Assembly: GCF_000243395.2 (NCBI RefSeq)
Contig: NZ_CM001484.1
Span: forward strand, 788,089 to 852,088
Direction of reading: 5' to 3'
Source of the DNA: Saccharomonospora glauca K62
GTDB taxonomy: Bacteria; Actinomycetota; Actinomycetes; Mycobacteriales; Pseudonocardiaceae
Length of the DNA stretch: 64,000 nt
The notes beneath the pieces are model-generated. The model was not told where the DNA came from. It was given only the letters and a program-made list of their open reading frames with translations, and did no database searches. Below are positions 51,604 through 59,367 of this stretch, one piece after another (positions within the stretch are counted from its first letter, which is position 1; each line of letters opens with the position of its first letter). The position numbers and the translations under genes were made by a program.

Positions 51604-51830
51604 CGGGGCACCCCGATCGCTTCCTTGGCGTGTACGAGCAGTTCCGCACCCGGACGCAGGCACGCGGGATCGACCAGCGCCACGCTGATCTCCTCGTGGC
51701 CGGACCCCGTGTCCACCAGGGCCAGGTCGTCGTCGAGCAGCCGCACCACACGGACGACGACGGCGGTGTCGGAGCAGGTCACGCACACCTCGTCGGTGCA
51801 GGTGAGACGGTCGTCCGCGGGCGTGGTCAC
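51600..51830 (-). CDS. HypC-like protein lacking the amino-terminal cysteine
   Basis: A 76-residue protein with the small beta-barrel character of HypC (VVVRVVRLLDDDLALVDTGS, LRPGAELLVHAKEAIGVPR). It does not begin MC. Its cysteines are clustered instead at LTCTDEVCVTCSD (positions 11, 16 and 19), a possible metal site. It therefore cannot act exactly like canonical HypC, which is encoded separately at 48911-49183. It may be a specialised chaperone for this hydrogenase. The GTG overlaps the upstream SIS gene and the stop overlaps the next SIS gene, each by 4 bases. Confidence 0.8.
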   Translation of the reverse strand: MTTPADDRLTCTDEVCVTCSDTAVVVRVVRLLDDDLALVDTGSGHEEISVALVDPACLRPGAELLVHAKEAIGVPR

Positions 51831-52447
51831 GACACGGCCTCCGGGGTCAGCACGCCGGGGTGTTCGAGGAACACGTGCACCAGCTCCCACAGGACGTGGT
51901 AGATGGTCACGTGCGCCTCCTTGACGATCCGGGGATCGTCGGAGTCGGCTCGGAGCACGTGGTCGACGGCCGCGCTACGCGCCACGGCCCCGCCGTCGCC
52001 ACCCACGAGCGCGACGGTGAGCAGGCCGAGTTCGTGGGCTTGTTCGAAACCGCGGACCACGTTGGCGCACTCGCCGTCCACCGACAGCCCGAGCGCGATG
52101 TCACCCTCGCGGGCCAGGTGCCGCAGTTGGTGGGCGAACACCTCCTTAAATCCCACCCTGGCGGCGATGCCGGTCATGGTGGCGATGTCGGCGGTCAACG
52201 CCAGCGCGGGCAGCGCCCGCTTGCCCACGATCACGGGGTGGACGAACTCCACGGAGATGTGTTGCGCGTCGGTCGAACCGCCGCCGTTGCCGAACACGAT
52301 GAGCGTGCCGCCGCGGTGGAACCGCGCGGCCATCGCGTGGCAGGCGCGGGCCACGGGCTCGGCCTCGTGCAGCAACGTTTCCATTGGGCGTCGACGACGT
52401 TCCAGGGCGGCGTCGACGACGGTGTGGGGGACATGGCGGTCAGGCAA
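51827..52447 (-). CDS. SIS-domain (GmhA-like) protein, intact catalytic residues
   Basis: A 206-residue SIS-domain protein. The phosphosugar loop is VFGNGGGSTDAQHISVEFVH (about residues 52-71), then LGLSVDGECANVVRGFEQAH and LVGGDGGAV. Glutamate in SVEF and histidine in KEAHVTIYH align with the GmhA catalytic pair, so an aldose-ketose phosphate isomerase-type reaction is possible. It is the first gene of the minus-strand maturation unit. TTG at 52447 is the most upstream possible start; no strong ribosome binding site is visible and a later start is possible. Its role in hydrogenase biology is unknown. Confidence 0.82.
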   Translation of the reverse strand: MPDRHVPHTVVDAALERRRRPMETLLHEAEPVARACHAMAARFHRGGTLIVFGNGGGSTDAQHISVEFVHPVIVGKRALPALALTADIATMTGIAARVGFKEVFAHQLRHLAREGDIALGLSVDGECANVVRGFEQAHELGLLTVALVGGDGGAVARSAAVDHVLRADSDDPRIVKEAHVTIYHVLWELVHVFLEHPGVLTPEAVS

Positions 52448-52685
52448 TGGTCGTCCGGGCCTTCGTTTGCGATCACTGTGGACGGTCCGCGTGCGGCGAA
52501 CCGGGGACGTGACCAGAAGTTACGGTCCGGGCACGAGTGGCACAAATCGATGTTCGGAACCAAGAACACGCTGTCCTACAAGGCAAAACCAGTGTTGCTA
52601 CCCGGCTTCGGCTCCGTCCAAACATGTCCACTCCGGACGAGCTCGACGGCGTGCGATCTCCGCCTTCCCAGCCCACTGTGAACTC
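52448..52685. promoter_or_regulatory. Divergent promoter region of the hydrogenase island
   Basis: These 238 bases separate the divergent maturation and structural units and should hold both promoters. Two GGTCCG elements (CGGTCCGCGTGCGG near 52485, ACGGTCCGGGCACG near 52525) may be regulator sites. I could not assign a -10/-35 pair with confidence, and no ribosome binding site precedes the small-subunit ATG. Confidence 0.45.
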
Positions 52686-53738
52686 ATGAGCACACAGGCC
52701 AGTGCCACCGGCGTCGACGAGGTGCACATCCTCTGGACCTCCGAGGGGATGAGCTGCGACGGCGACACCGTGTCCGTCACCGCAGCGTCCCTGCCCAGCA
52801 TTGAGGACGTGGTGCTCCGGGCGGTGCCCGGCATTCCCAAGGTGCACCTGCACAACAAGGTGCTCGCCTACGAGACCGGAGACGACTTCCTCAAGCCGTT
52901 TTTCCAGGCCGCGAACGGTGAACTCGACGCGCCGTTCATCCTCGTCGTGGAGGGGTCCATCCCCAACGAGAACGTCCACGCCGAAGGCGGTTTCTGGTCG
53001 GCGATGGGAAACGACCCGGAGACCGGCCAGCCCAAGACCCTCAACCGGTGGATCGACGAACTCGCCCCGAAAGCGTGGGCAGTCGTCGCGATCGGCACCT
53101 GCGCCACCTATGGCGGGATTCACGCGATGGCGGGAAACCCGACCGGGTGCATGGGGCTCGTCGACTACCTCGGCGAGGACTTCCGGTCGGCGGGTGGACT
53201 GCCCGTGATCAACGTTCCGGGCTGCCCGGTGCAGCCGGACAACTTCATGGAGACCCTGCTGTGGGTGCTCCACCAGGCGGCGGGGCTCGCGCCCACCATC
53301 CCGCTGGACGACCAGCTTCGCCCGCAGTGGTTGTTCGGCAAGACCGTGCACGAGGGGTGCGACCGCGCGGCCTACTACGAGCAGGCCGACTTCGCCCACG
53401 ACTACAACTCGCCGAAGTGCCAGGTCAAGATCGGCTGCTGGGGTCCGGTCGTGAACTGCAACGTCACCAAGCGCGGCTGGATGGACGGCGTCGGTGGCTG
53501 TCCCAACGTGGGCGGGGTGTGCATCGGCTGCACCATGCCCGGATTCCCCGACAAATTCATGCCGTTCATGGACGAACCACCGGGTGGCTCGTTGTCGTCG
53601 GCGCTGCTGCGCGTCTACGGCCCGTTCGTGCGCACTATGCGCGGCATCACCAACGCCAGCGCGAACACCGAGCCGAAGTGGCGACACCCCGGCGACAAGC
53701 TCACCACCGGTTACCGGCCCCGTTACCCCCGAGCCTGA
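52686..53738 (+). CDS. [NiFe]-hydrogenase small subunit (group 1h/5-like)
   Basis: A 350-residue electron-transfer subunit with three Fe-S clusters. No Tat signal peptide is present, so the enzyme faces the cytoplasm. The usual CxxC of the proximal cluster reads EGMSCDGD: the first cysteine is replaced and aspartates follow. A 3Cys/1Asp proximal cluster is known in the group 1h enzyme of Ralstonia. Other cluster ligands are visible in GTCATYGG, PGCPVQPD, TVHEGCDR and SPKCQVKIGCWGPVVNC, and in the last CPNVGGVCIGCTMPGFPDKF. Together with the large subunit it oxidises H2, probably at atmospheric level. The start lacks a clear ribosome binding site. Confidence 0.94.
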   Translation: MSTQASATGVDEVHILWTSEGMSCDGDTVSVTAASLPSIEDVVLRAVPGIPKVHLHNKVLAYETGDDFLKPFFQAANGELDAPFILVVEGSIPNENVHAEGGFWSAMGNDPETGQPKTLNRWIDELAPKAWAVVAIGTCATYGGIHAMAGNPTGCMGLVDYLGEDFRSAGGLPVINVPGCPVQPDNFMETLLWVLHQAAGLAPTIPLDDQLRPQWLFGKTVHEGCDRAAYYEQADFAHDYNSPKCQVKIGCWGPVVNCNVTKRGWMDGVGGCPNVGGVCIGCTMPGFPDKFMPFMDEPPGGSLSSALLRVYGPFVRTMRGITNASANTEPKWRHPGDKLTTGYRPRYPRA

Positions 53739-53760
53739 CACCACCAGGAGCGACTCACCC

Positions 53761-55563
53761 ATGTCCCAGACGCAGCGCGAGGTCTCCGCCACAACCCAGC
53801 GGGAACTGGTCGAGGTCAACTTCGACCCGATCACGCGGATCATCGGAAACCTCGGCATCTACACGAAGGTGGACTTCACCAACAACGAGGTCGTCGAGTG
53901 TCGGAGCACCTCGTCGCTGTTCCGCGGCTACAGCGTGTTCATGAAGGGCAAGGACCCACGCGACTCGCACTTCATCACCAGCCGTATCTGCGGCATCTGC
54001 GGCGACAACCACGCCGTGTGCTCGATCTACGCCCAGAACATGGCCTACGGGGTGAAGCCGCCGCCGCTGGCGGACATGATCATCAATCTCGGCGAGGCGG
54101 CCGAGTTCATGTTCGACCACACGATCTTCCAGGACAACATGGTCTTCGTCGACTTCTGCGAACGCATGGTCGCCGAGACCAACCCGAGTCTGCTCAGACG
54201 CGCCGAGACGACCGAGGCCCCCCGCGGTGAGGTGCACGGTTACCGGACCATCGCCGACATCATGCGTGCCTTCAACCCGTTCGAGGGTGAGGTCTACAAG
54301 CGGGCCCTGGAGGTCAGCCGGATCACGCGCGAGATGTGCTGCCTCATGGAGGGCAGGCACGTCCACCCGTCCACGCTCTACCCCGGCGGGGTGGGGACGG
54401 TGGCCACCCCGCAGGTGTTCACCGACTACCTGTCGCGTCTGCTGCGCTGCCTGGACTTCGTCAAGCAGGCCGTGTCCATGAACGACGACGTCTTCGACTT
54501 CTTCTACGACGCGCTGCCGGGCTACGAGGAGGTCGGCCGCCGGCGCATCCTGCTGGGCTGTTGGGGCTGTTTCCAGGACCCGTACTCGGTGGACTACCGC
54601 TACGAGAACATGGCCAACTGGGGCCGTGACATGTACGTCACGCCCGGCATCGTGGTGGACGGGGAGCTGCTCACCAACAACCTCGTGGACATCAACCTCG
54701 GCATGCGCATCCTGCTCGGCAGCTCCTACTACGACGACTGGGTGAACGAGCAGACCTTCGTGAAGCGGGACCCGCTCGGCAACCCGGTCGATCAGCGACA
54801 CCCGTGGAACCAGACCACGCTGCCCGTCCCTCAGGCCCGTGACCTGGAGAACGGCAACTACAGCTGGGTGATGAGCCCGCGCTGGTTCGATCCGGGCAGC
54901 GGCGAACACCTGGCCCTCGACACCGGTGGCGGCCCGCTGGCAAGGCTGTGGTCGACGGCGTTGAACGGTCTGGTGGACACGCCGTACGTGAAGGCGACCG
55001 GCGGGGCGGTGCGGATCGACCTCCCGGCCACCCCGCAGTCCCCGGAACTGCGGTTGGAGTGGCGGCCCCCGCGGTACGCCAACACGCTCGAACGCGACCG
55101 GGCGCGCATGTACTTCGTGGCCTACGCCGCGGGCATGGCCCTGCACTTCGTCGAGCAGGCGCTGGAGGAGGTCCGCTCGGGCAACACGAAGGTGTTCGAG
55201 AACTTCGACGTGCCCGACGAGGCCATCGGGGTCGGCTTCCACGAGGCCGTGCGCGGCGTGCTGTCGCACCACCTCGTCATCCGCGACGGCAAGATCGCCA
55301 ACTACCACCCCTATCCGCCGACGCCGTGGAACGCCAGTCCCCGCGACGTCTACGGCACGCCGGGGCCGTACGAGGACGCGGTGCAGGGCACGCCGATCTT
55401 CGAGGAGAACGGCAGGGAGAACTTCAAGGGCATCGACATCATGCGCACGGTGCGCAGCTTCGACCCCTGCCTGCCGTGCGGCGTGCACATGTACCTCGGG
55501 GAGGGGCAGGTGCTCAAGAAGGTCGCCTCGCCCACGTTCGGCGCGGCGCATCCGGGGCAGTGA
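53761..55563 (+). CDS. [NiFe]-hydrogenase large subunit (group 1h/5-like)
   Basis: A 600-residue catalytic subunit. The nickel ligands are four cysteines: RICGICGDNH (L1 motif, about residue 76) and DPCLPCGVH (L2 motif near the end). After the L2 histidine a 24-residue tail starting MYLGEGQ is the expected target of the maturation endopeptidase. The L1/L2 forms and length (longer than many large subunits) agree with the actinobacterial high-affinity group. It follows the small subunit by 22 bases and precedes the NifU-like gene by 6. Confidence 0.96.
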   Translation: MSQTQREVSATTQRELVEVNFDPITRIIGNLGIYTKVDFTNNEVVECRSTSSLFRGYSVFMKGKDPRDSHFITSRICGICGDNHAVCSIYAQNMAYGVKPPPLADMIINLGEAAEFMFDHTIFQDNMVFVDFCERMVAETNPSLLRRAETTEAPRGEVHGYRTIADIMRAFNPFEGEVYKRALEVSRITREMCCLMEGRHVHPSTLYPGGVGTVATPQVFTDYLSRLLRCLDFVKQAVSMNDDVFDFFYDALPGYEEVGRRRILLGCWGCFQDPYSVDYRYENMANWGRDMYVTPGIVVDGELLTNNLVDINLGMRILLGSSYYDDWVNEQTFVKRDPLGNPVDQRHPWNQTTLPVPQARDLENGNYSWVMSPRWFDPGSGEHLALDTGGGPLARLWSTALNGLVDTPYVKATGGAVRIDLPATPQSPELRLEWRPPRYANTLERDRARMYFVAYAAGMALHFVEQALEEVRSGNTKVFENFDVPDEAIGVGFHEAVRGVLSHHLVIRDGKIANYHPYPPTPWNASPRDVYGTPGPYEDAVQGTPIFEENGRENFKGIDIMRTVRSFDPCLPCGVHMYLGEGQVLKKVASPTFGAAHPGQ

Positions 55564-55569
55564 TCGGCG

Positions 55570-56070
55570 ATGACCGCACGTGGGATGTGGGACGTCGAGC
55601 GGGTCCGCCGGACGCTCGCGGAACTCGACGGTCGGCTCGCGGAACTGTCCGAGCGGGCCGATGCCGTGGCGCTCGACGCGGTCCGGACCCTCGTCGACGT
55701 CTACGGCGAGGCGCTGGCGCGCGTCACCGCCCTCATCGAAAAGGCCGCGCCGGAGGTGTCCGACGCGCTGGCCGACGACGAACTCGTCGGGCACCTCCTG
55801 CTGGTGCACGACCTGCATCCGCACGAGCCCGAGACCCGCATCCGGCGAGCACTCGCCGACCTGAGGCCCCGCATCGTCGCCGAGTTGACCGACTACGCCG
55901 ACGACGGCGTCACGGTGGCGATCGAGGGCGTGGCTCGGAGCGGCGTCTCGGACGCCACCGAGACCGTGGAGGCCGTCGTGCGGGCCGTGGCGCCCGAGGT
56001 GACGGACGTGCGCGTGCGGCACCGGAGCGAGCCCGCGTTCGTCCCGCTCACGGCGGTGCGGGCGCGATGA
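55570..56070 (+). CDS. NifU-like protein lacking cysteines
   Basis: A 166-residue protein whose last 75 residues match the NifU carboxy-terminal domain shape (ADDGVTVAIEGVARSG, then TVEAVVRAVAPEVTDVRV). The CxxC that binds the Fe-S cluster in NifU/Nfu reads ARSG, and the whole protein has no cysteine. It thus cannot carry a cluster by the known route. The amino-terminal half is helical. It may be a structural or assembly factor for the hydrogenase. It overlaps the DUF5947 gene by 4 bases. Confidence 0.75.
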   Translation: MTARGMWDVERVRRTLAELDGRLAELSERADAVALDAVRTLVDVYGEALARVTALIEKAAPEVSDALADDELVGHLLLVHDLHPHEPETRIRRALADLRPRIVAELTDYADDGVTVAIEGVARSGVSDATETVEAVVRAVAPEVTDVRVRHRSEPAFVPLTAVRAR

Positions 56071-56690
56071 CCGAGCCGCTGCCCCTCGGCCGGCTCCGGG
56101 CACTGGCCCGGACGGCGGCCGTCGCCGAGAAGCCTCGCGGGGAAGGGCACCGGTGCGACCTGTGCGGCGAGGCCCTGCCCGCCGGGCACCGGCATCTGCT
56201 GGAGCTGTCCGTGCGGCGGCTGGCGTGCGCGTGCCGGGCGTGTGCGTTGCTGTTCGATCGCGGGACCACGGACACCGGCCGCTACCGCACCGTGCCGGAG
56301 TTGCGGGAACGACTCGCCGACGACCCGTTCGACGACGTCGGATGGGCGGCCCTCGGGGTGCCCGTGCGATTGGCCTTCCTCGTGCCCCACGACGACGGCG
56401 TGACGGCCCACTACCCGAGTCCACTCGGCGTGGTGGGCACGGACGTGGAGCGGGAGGCATGGGAACACCTGGTCCGCCGACGGCCCGAGCTGGCACGCCT
56501 CGTCCCGGAGGTGACGGCGTTGCTCGTGCACCGCGCCGCGGGCGAGCACTGGCTCGTCGGCATCGACGAGTGCTATCGGCTCACCGCGCGGGTACGCGGT
56601 AACTGGACCGGAATGACAGGAGGTGACGAGGTATGGCGCGAGATCGATCGCTTCTTCGCCGAATTGCGGAGCGGCGTCGCTCCGGGCTGA
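56067..56690 (+). CDS. DUF5947 family hydrogenase-associated protein
   Basis: A 207-residue protein with a cysteine-rich, probably metal-binding site at residues 29-59 (HRCDLCGEAL, then ACACRACALLFD). A beta-rich carboxy-terminal part follows (PVRLAFLVPHDDGV, HWLVGIDECYRLTARVRGNW). This is DUF5947, seen downstream of actinobacterial high-affinity hydrogenases. A rubredoxin- or zinc-ribbon-like role in electron transfer or assembly is possible but untested. The ATG overlaps the NifU-like stop (ATGA), and its end overlaps the 84-residue gene by 58 bases. Confidence 0.82.
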   Translation: MTEPLPLGRLRALARTAAVAEKPRGEGHRCDLCGEALPAGHRHLLELSVRRLACACRACALLFDRGTTDTGRYRTVPELRERLADDPFDDVGWAALGVPVRLAFLVPHDDGVTAHYPSPLGVVGTDVEREAWEHLVRRRPELARLVPEVTALLVHRAAGEHWLVGIDECYRLTARVRGNWTGMTGGDEVWREIDRFFAELRSGVAPG

Positions 56691-56887
56691 TTCTCGGCAA
56701 GCCCGACGTGAGGGTCGACCTGCCCTCGCACACGCGTGGGGTGAAGCAGGGAAACAGCAGGGGCAACTACGCCAAGCAGCCGGGCCACCTGCCCGACGGA
56801 AGATCGACGGCCGCGAGGTCCACGGGCATCCGCCCGCGTGCCCGGAATCCCATCCTGCCCGGAATGCCGAACCTCTCGCCGCCGTGA
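56633..56887 (+). CDS. Small conserved hydrogenase-cluster protein
   Basis: An 84-residue, basic, cysteine-free protein, largely Pro/Gly-rich: VDLPSHTRGVKQGNSRGNY, then QPGHLPDGRSTAARSTGI and NPILPGMPNLSPP. From memory this block is highly conserved in actinobacterial group 1h clusters, although no function is known. It starts inside the DUF5947 gene in another frame, with GGAGGTGA 6 to 8 bases upstream of the ATG, which makes it a real gene. Its stop overlaps the DUF6084 GTG. Low complexity suggests a disordered linker or subunit-bridging peptide. Confidence 0.72.
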   Translation: MARDRSLLRRIAERRRSGLILGKPDVRVDLPSHTRGVKQGNSRGNYAKQPGHLPDGRSTAARSTGIRPRARNPILPGMPNLSPP

Positions 56888-57567
56888 CCGACATGACCGA
56901 CACGACAGGTATGACAGGCACGGCGCTGTCCGCCCCCGAGTTGTCGTGGGCGATCACCGGCGTGGACACCGCGCCGCTGGACGCCGTTCCCACCCTGCGG
57001 TTCCGACTGTGCGTCGGCTGCCGGGGAGTCGAATCGGTGCGGTCGCTGACGCTGGCGGTGTCCGTCCGCATCGTCGCGACCCTGCGCGACTACACCGCGG
57101 AGGAGCGCGCGCGGCTGCGTGGCGTGTTCGGGACCCCCGACCAGTGGGCGTCCGGTATCGGCGAGCTGGTGTGGGCGCGACCGGTGGTGCACGTGCCCGG
57201 CTTCACCGACCACACCGAGGTGGAGGTGCCCGTTCCCTGCGGCCAGGACGTGGAACTGGCGTCGGTGAGCTACCTCTCGGCGTTGTCCGGCGGTGACGTG
57301 CCGTTGCGGTTCCAGTTCAGCGGCACGGTGTTCCACAGCCGGGGTGGCCGGCTCGAAGCGGCGCGCCTGCCGTGGGACAGCGAGGTGAAGTACCGGTTGC
57401 CGGTCGAGTGCTGGCAGCGGATGCGCGAGACGTACTTCGGCTCTTATCGCTGGGTGAGGGTGGCGGAGTCGGTGTACCGGCGGTTGGACGACTACCGCGT
57501 ACGCCACGCGTACCGCTCCCCGGAGGAAGCGATCGAGTCCCTGTTGAAACTGTCCGGGAGGGTGTGA
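56884..57567 (+). CDS. DUF6084 family hydrogenase-associated protein
   Basis: A 227-residue protein that looks mainly beta-sheet: TLRFRLCVGCRGVESVRSLT, then VHVPGFTDHTEVEVPVPCG and PLRFQFSGTVFH. A late segment (WQRMRETYFGSYRWVRVAES) is rich in aromatic residues. This is DUF6084, of unknown function, found in actinobacterial hydrogenase operons. Two cysteines near the start of the domain (CVGC) form a possible metal site. The GTG overlaps the upstream stop and the stop overlaps the next ATG, so translation of the whole unit is coupled. Confidence 0.8.
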   Translation: MTDMTDTTGMTGTALSAPELSWAITGVDTAPLDAVPTLRFRLCVGCRGVESVRSLTLAVSVRIVATLRDYTAEERARLRGVFGTPDQWASGIGELVWARPVVHVPGFTDHTEVEVPVPCGQDVELASVSYLSALSGGDVPLRFQFSGTVFHSRGGRLEAARLPWDSEVKYRLPVECWQRMRETYFGSYRWVRVAESVYRRLDDYRVRHAYRSPEEAIESLLKLSGRV

Positions 57568-57713
57568 TGACACGTGAAGTGATGAAGAGGCGTCCCGGAG
57601 CCCGCCAGCTCGTGGTGCGGGTGCTGGCGGGAGCGTTCGGCGCCGTGGTGCTGGGCGTGCTGGCACGGGAGCTGCCCGCCCTGGTGCGCTACGCCAAGAT
57701 CCGGTCGATGTAG
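57567..57713 (+). CDS. DUF6893-like small membrane protein
   Basis: A 48-residue protein with a basic amino terminus (MKRRPGARQLVVRVL), one membrane-spanning stretch (AGAFGAVVLGVLARELPALV) and the typical end RYAKIRSM. Such small proteins close actinobacterial hydrogenase operons. With no other membrane protein in the island, it could be the anchor that holds the soluble enzyme at the membrane; that is inference. The ATG overlaps the DUF6084 stop. Confidence 0.7.
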   Translation: MTREVMKRRPGARQLVVRVLAGAFGAVVLGVLARELPALVRYAKIRSM

Positions 57714-57732
57714 CCCGGCCGGCGCGCGGTCT

Positions 57733-59367
57733 TCAGCGTTCGAGGAGTTGGCCGTTCCGTAGCTCCCAGTTCCGGTTCGTGTCGACGGCTCCCGCCAATC
57801 GCCGGTCGTGGGTCACGAGGATCAGGGTGCCGGTGTAGGCCGACAGCGCCGACTCCAGTTGCTCGATCGCCGGCAGGTCGAGGTGGTTGGTCGGCTCGTC
57901 CAGGATCAGGAAGTTCACGTCCTTGGCCTGGAGCACCGCCAAGGCCGCCCTGGTGCGTTCGCCGGGGGAGAGGCTGCTCGCCGGGCGGGGCACGTGTGCC
58001 GCGCCGAGCCCGTACTTCGCCAGCAGGGTCCGGGCCTCCTCGGGGACGAGGCCCGCCTCGGCGCAGAAGGCGTCGAGAAGCGTCTTCTCGCCGTAGAACA
58101 GGCGCCGGGCCTGGTCCACCTCGCCCACCATCACCCCGGAGCCGAGCATAGCCTCACCGCGGGTCGGCCGGGTCCGGCCGAGCAGGGTCGACAACAGGGT
58201 GGTCTTGCCCGCCCCGTTGGCCCCGCGAATCGACACTCGATCCGCCCAGCTGATCTCCAGGTTCACCGGTCCGAGGGTGAACTCGCCGCGGTCGACCACC
58301 ACGTCGCGCATCCGGGCGACGACCGCTCCGGCGCGGGGAGCGTGCGCGATCTTCATGCGTAGCTCCCACTCCTTGCGCGGCTCCTTCACTTCTTCCAGAC
58401 GTTCGATCTGGCGTTCGATCTGCCGGATCCTGGACGCCTGCTGCTCGCTCGACTCCGCGCGGTGCTTCTTACCGATCTTGTCGGAGTCGGACGACTTGCG
58501 GCGGGCGTTTCGGACTCCCTTCTCCATCCACTGGCGATGGGTCTGTACGCGCGCCTGGAGCGCGGACACCTTCGCGGCGTACTCCTCGTACTTCTCGCGT
58601 GCCCGCCGCCGCAGGATCGCGCGCTCTTCGAGGAAGGCCTGGTATCCCCCGCGATAGACTCGGACCTCCTGTTGTACCGGATCGAGTTCGACAACCTGGG
58701 TCACCGTCCGGGCGAGAAACTCGCGGTCGTGGCTGACCACGACGCTGCCGACCCGCAGGCCCTTGACGAACTCCTCCAGCTTTTCGAGCCCCTCCAGGTC
58801 GAGGTCGTTGGTGGGTTCGTCGAGCAGGAAGATGTCGTAACGGCTGAGCAGCAACGAGGCGAGGCCCACCCGCGCGGCTTGGCCGCCGGACAGGCTCGTC
58901 ATCGGCTGCTCGGGACTGATGCCGGGTGCGGTGCTGCCGAGCACCTGGGTCGCGCGGTCGTCGAAGTCGGCGCCGCCGAGGGCGAGCCAGGTGTCGAGGG
59001 CGGCCGCGTAGCCGTCCTCCGCGCCGGATTCGCCGTTGGTCAGCGCCTCGGTCATCACGGTGAGTCGGCGTTGTGCCTCGGCCACGCCGGTGCGTCGAGC
59101 CAGGTAGTCCCGGACCAGCTCACCGGGACGACGTTCGGGTTCCTGAGGCAGGTAGCCGATGTTGGCGTCGGCCGGGTGACACCGAACCAGGCCGGACTGC
59201 GGCGCGAGGTCTCCGCAGAGGATGCGCAGCAACGTGGACTTCCCCGCTCCGTTCGCCCCGACCAATCCGACGACGTCGGTTTCGGAGACGACGAGGTCGA
59301 GCTCGGAGAACAGCACCCGATCGCCGTGAGCTGCTGAAATTTGCTTCGCGACCAGTTCGGCACCCAT
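57733..59367 (-). CDS. ABC-F family ATPase (ribosome-protection type)
   Basis: A 544-residue protein with two ATPase domains and no membrane segments. Domain 1 has Walker A GANGAGKST, signature LSGGQAARVGLA and Walker B FLLDEPTNDLD. A charged linker of about 90 residues (RRRAREKYEEYAAKVSALQA, RQIERQIERLEEVKEPRKE) is the region that enters the ribosome. Domain 2 has GANGAGKTT, LSPGERTRAALAVL and ILDEPTNHLD. ABC-F proteins act on ribosomes; many give resistance to macrolides, lincosamides or pleuromutilins, and WhiB7 often controls them. It ends 19 bases from the hydrogenase unit, convergent with it. Confidence 0.9.
   Translation of the reverse strand: MGAELVAKQISAAHGDRVLFSELDLVVSETDVVGLVGANGAGKSTLLRILCGDLAPQSGLVRCHPADANIGYLPQEPERRPGELVRDYLARRTGVAEAQRRLTVMTEALTNGESGAEDGYAAALDTWLALGGADFDDRATQVLGSTAPGISPEQPMTSLSGGQAARVGLASLLLSRYDIFLLDEPTNDLDLEGLEKLEEFVKGLRVGSVVVSHDREFLARTVTQVVELDPVQQEVRVYRGGYQAFLEERAILRRRAREKYEEYAAKVSALQARVQTHRQWMEKGVRNARRKSSDSDKIGKKHRAESSEQQASRIRQIERQIERLEEVKEPRKEWELRMKIAHAPRAGAVVARMRDVVVDRGEFTLGPVNLEISWADRVSIRGANGAGKTTLLSTLLGRTRPTRGEAMLGSGVMVGEVDQARRLFYGEKTLLDAFCAEAGLVPEEARTLLAKYGLGAAHVPRPASSLSPGERTRAALAVLQAKDVNFLILDEPTNHLDLPAIEQLESALSAYTGTLILVTHDRRLAGAVDTNRNWELRNGQLLER

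Noticed and set aside
50944-52447. Heptose or lipopolysaccharide biosynthesis from the GmhA-like genes
   Set aside because: No GmhB, HldE or glycosyltransferase genes are present; the genes are overlapped into the hydrogenase maturation unit, and the host is a Gram-positive type actinobacterium.
55438-55500. Possible selenocysteine in the hydrogenase L2 motif
   Set aside because: The motif is DPCLPC with TGC codons and no in-frame TGA.
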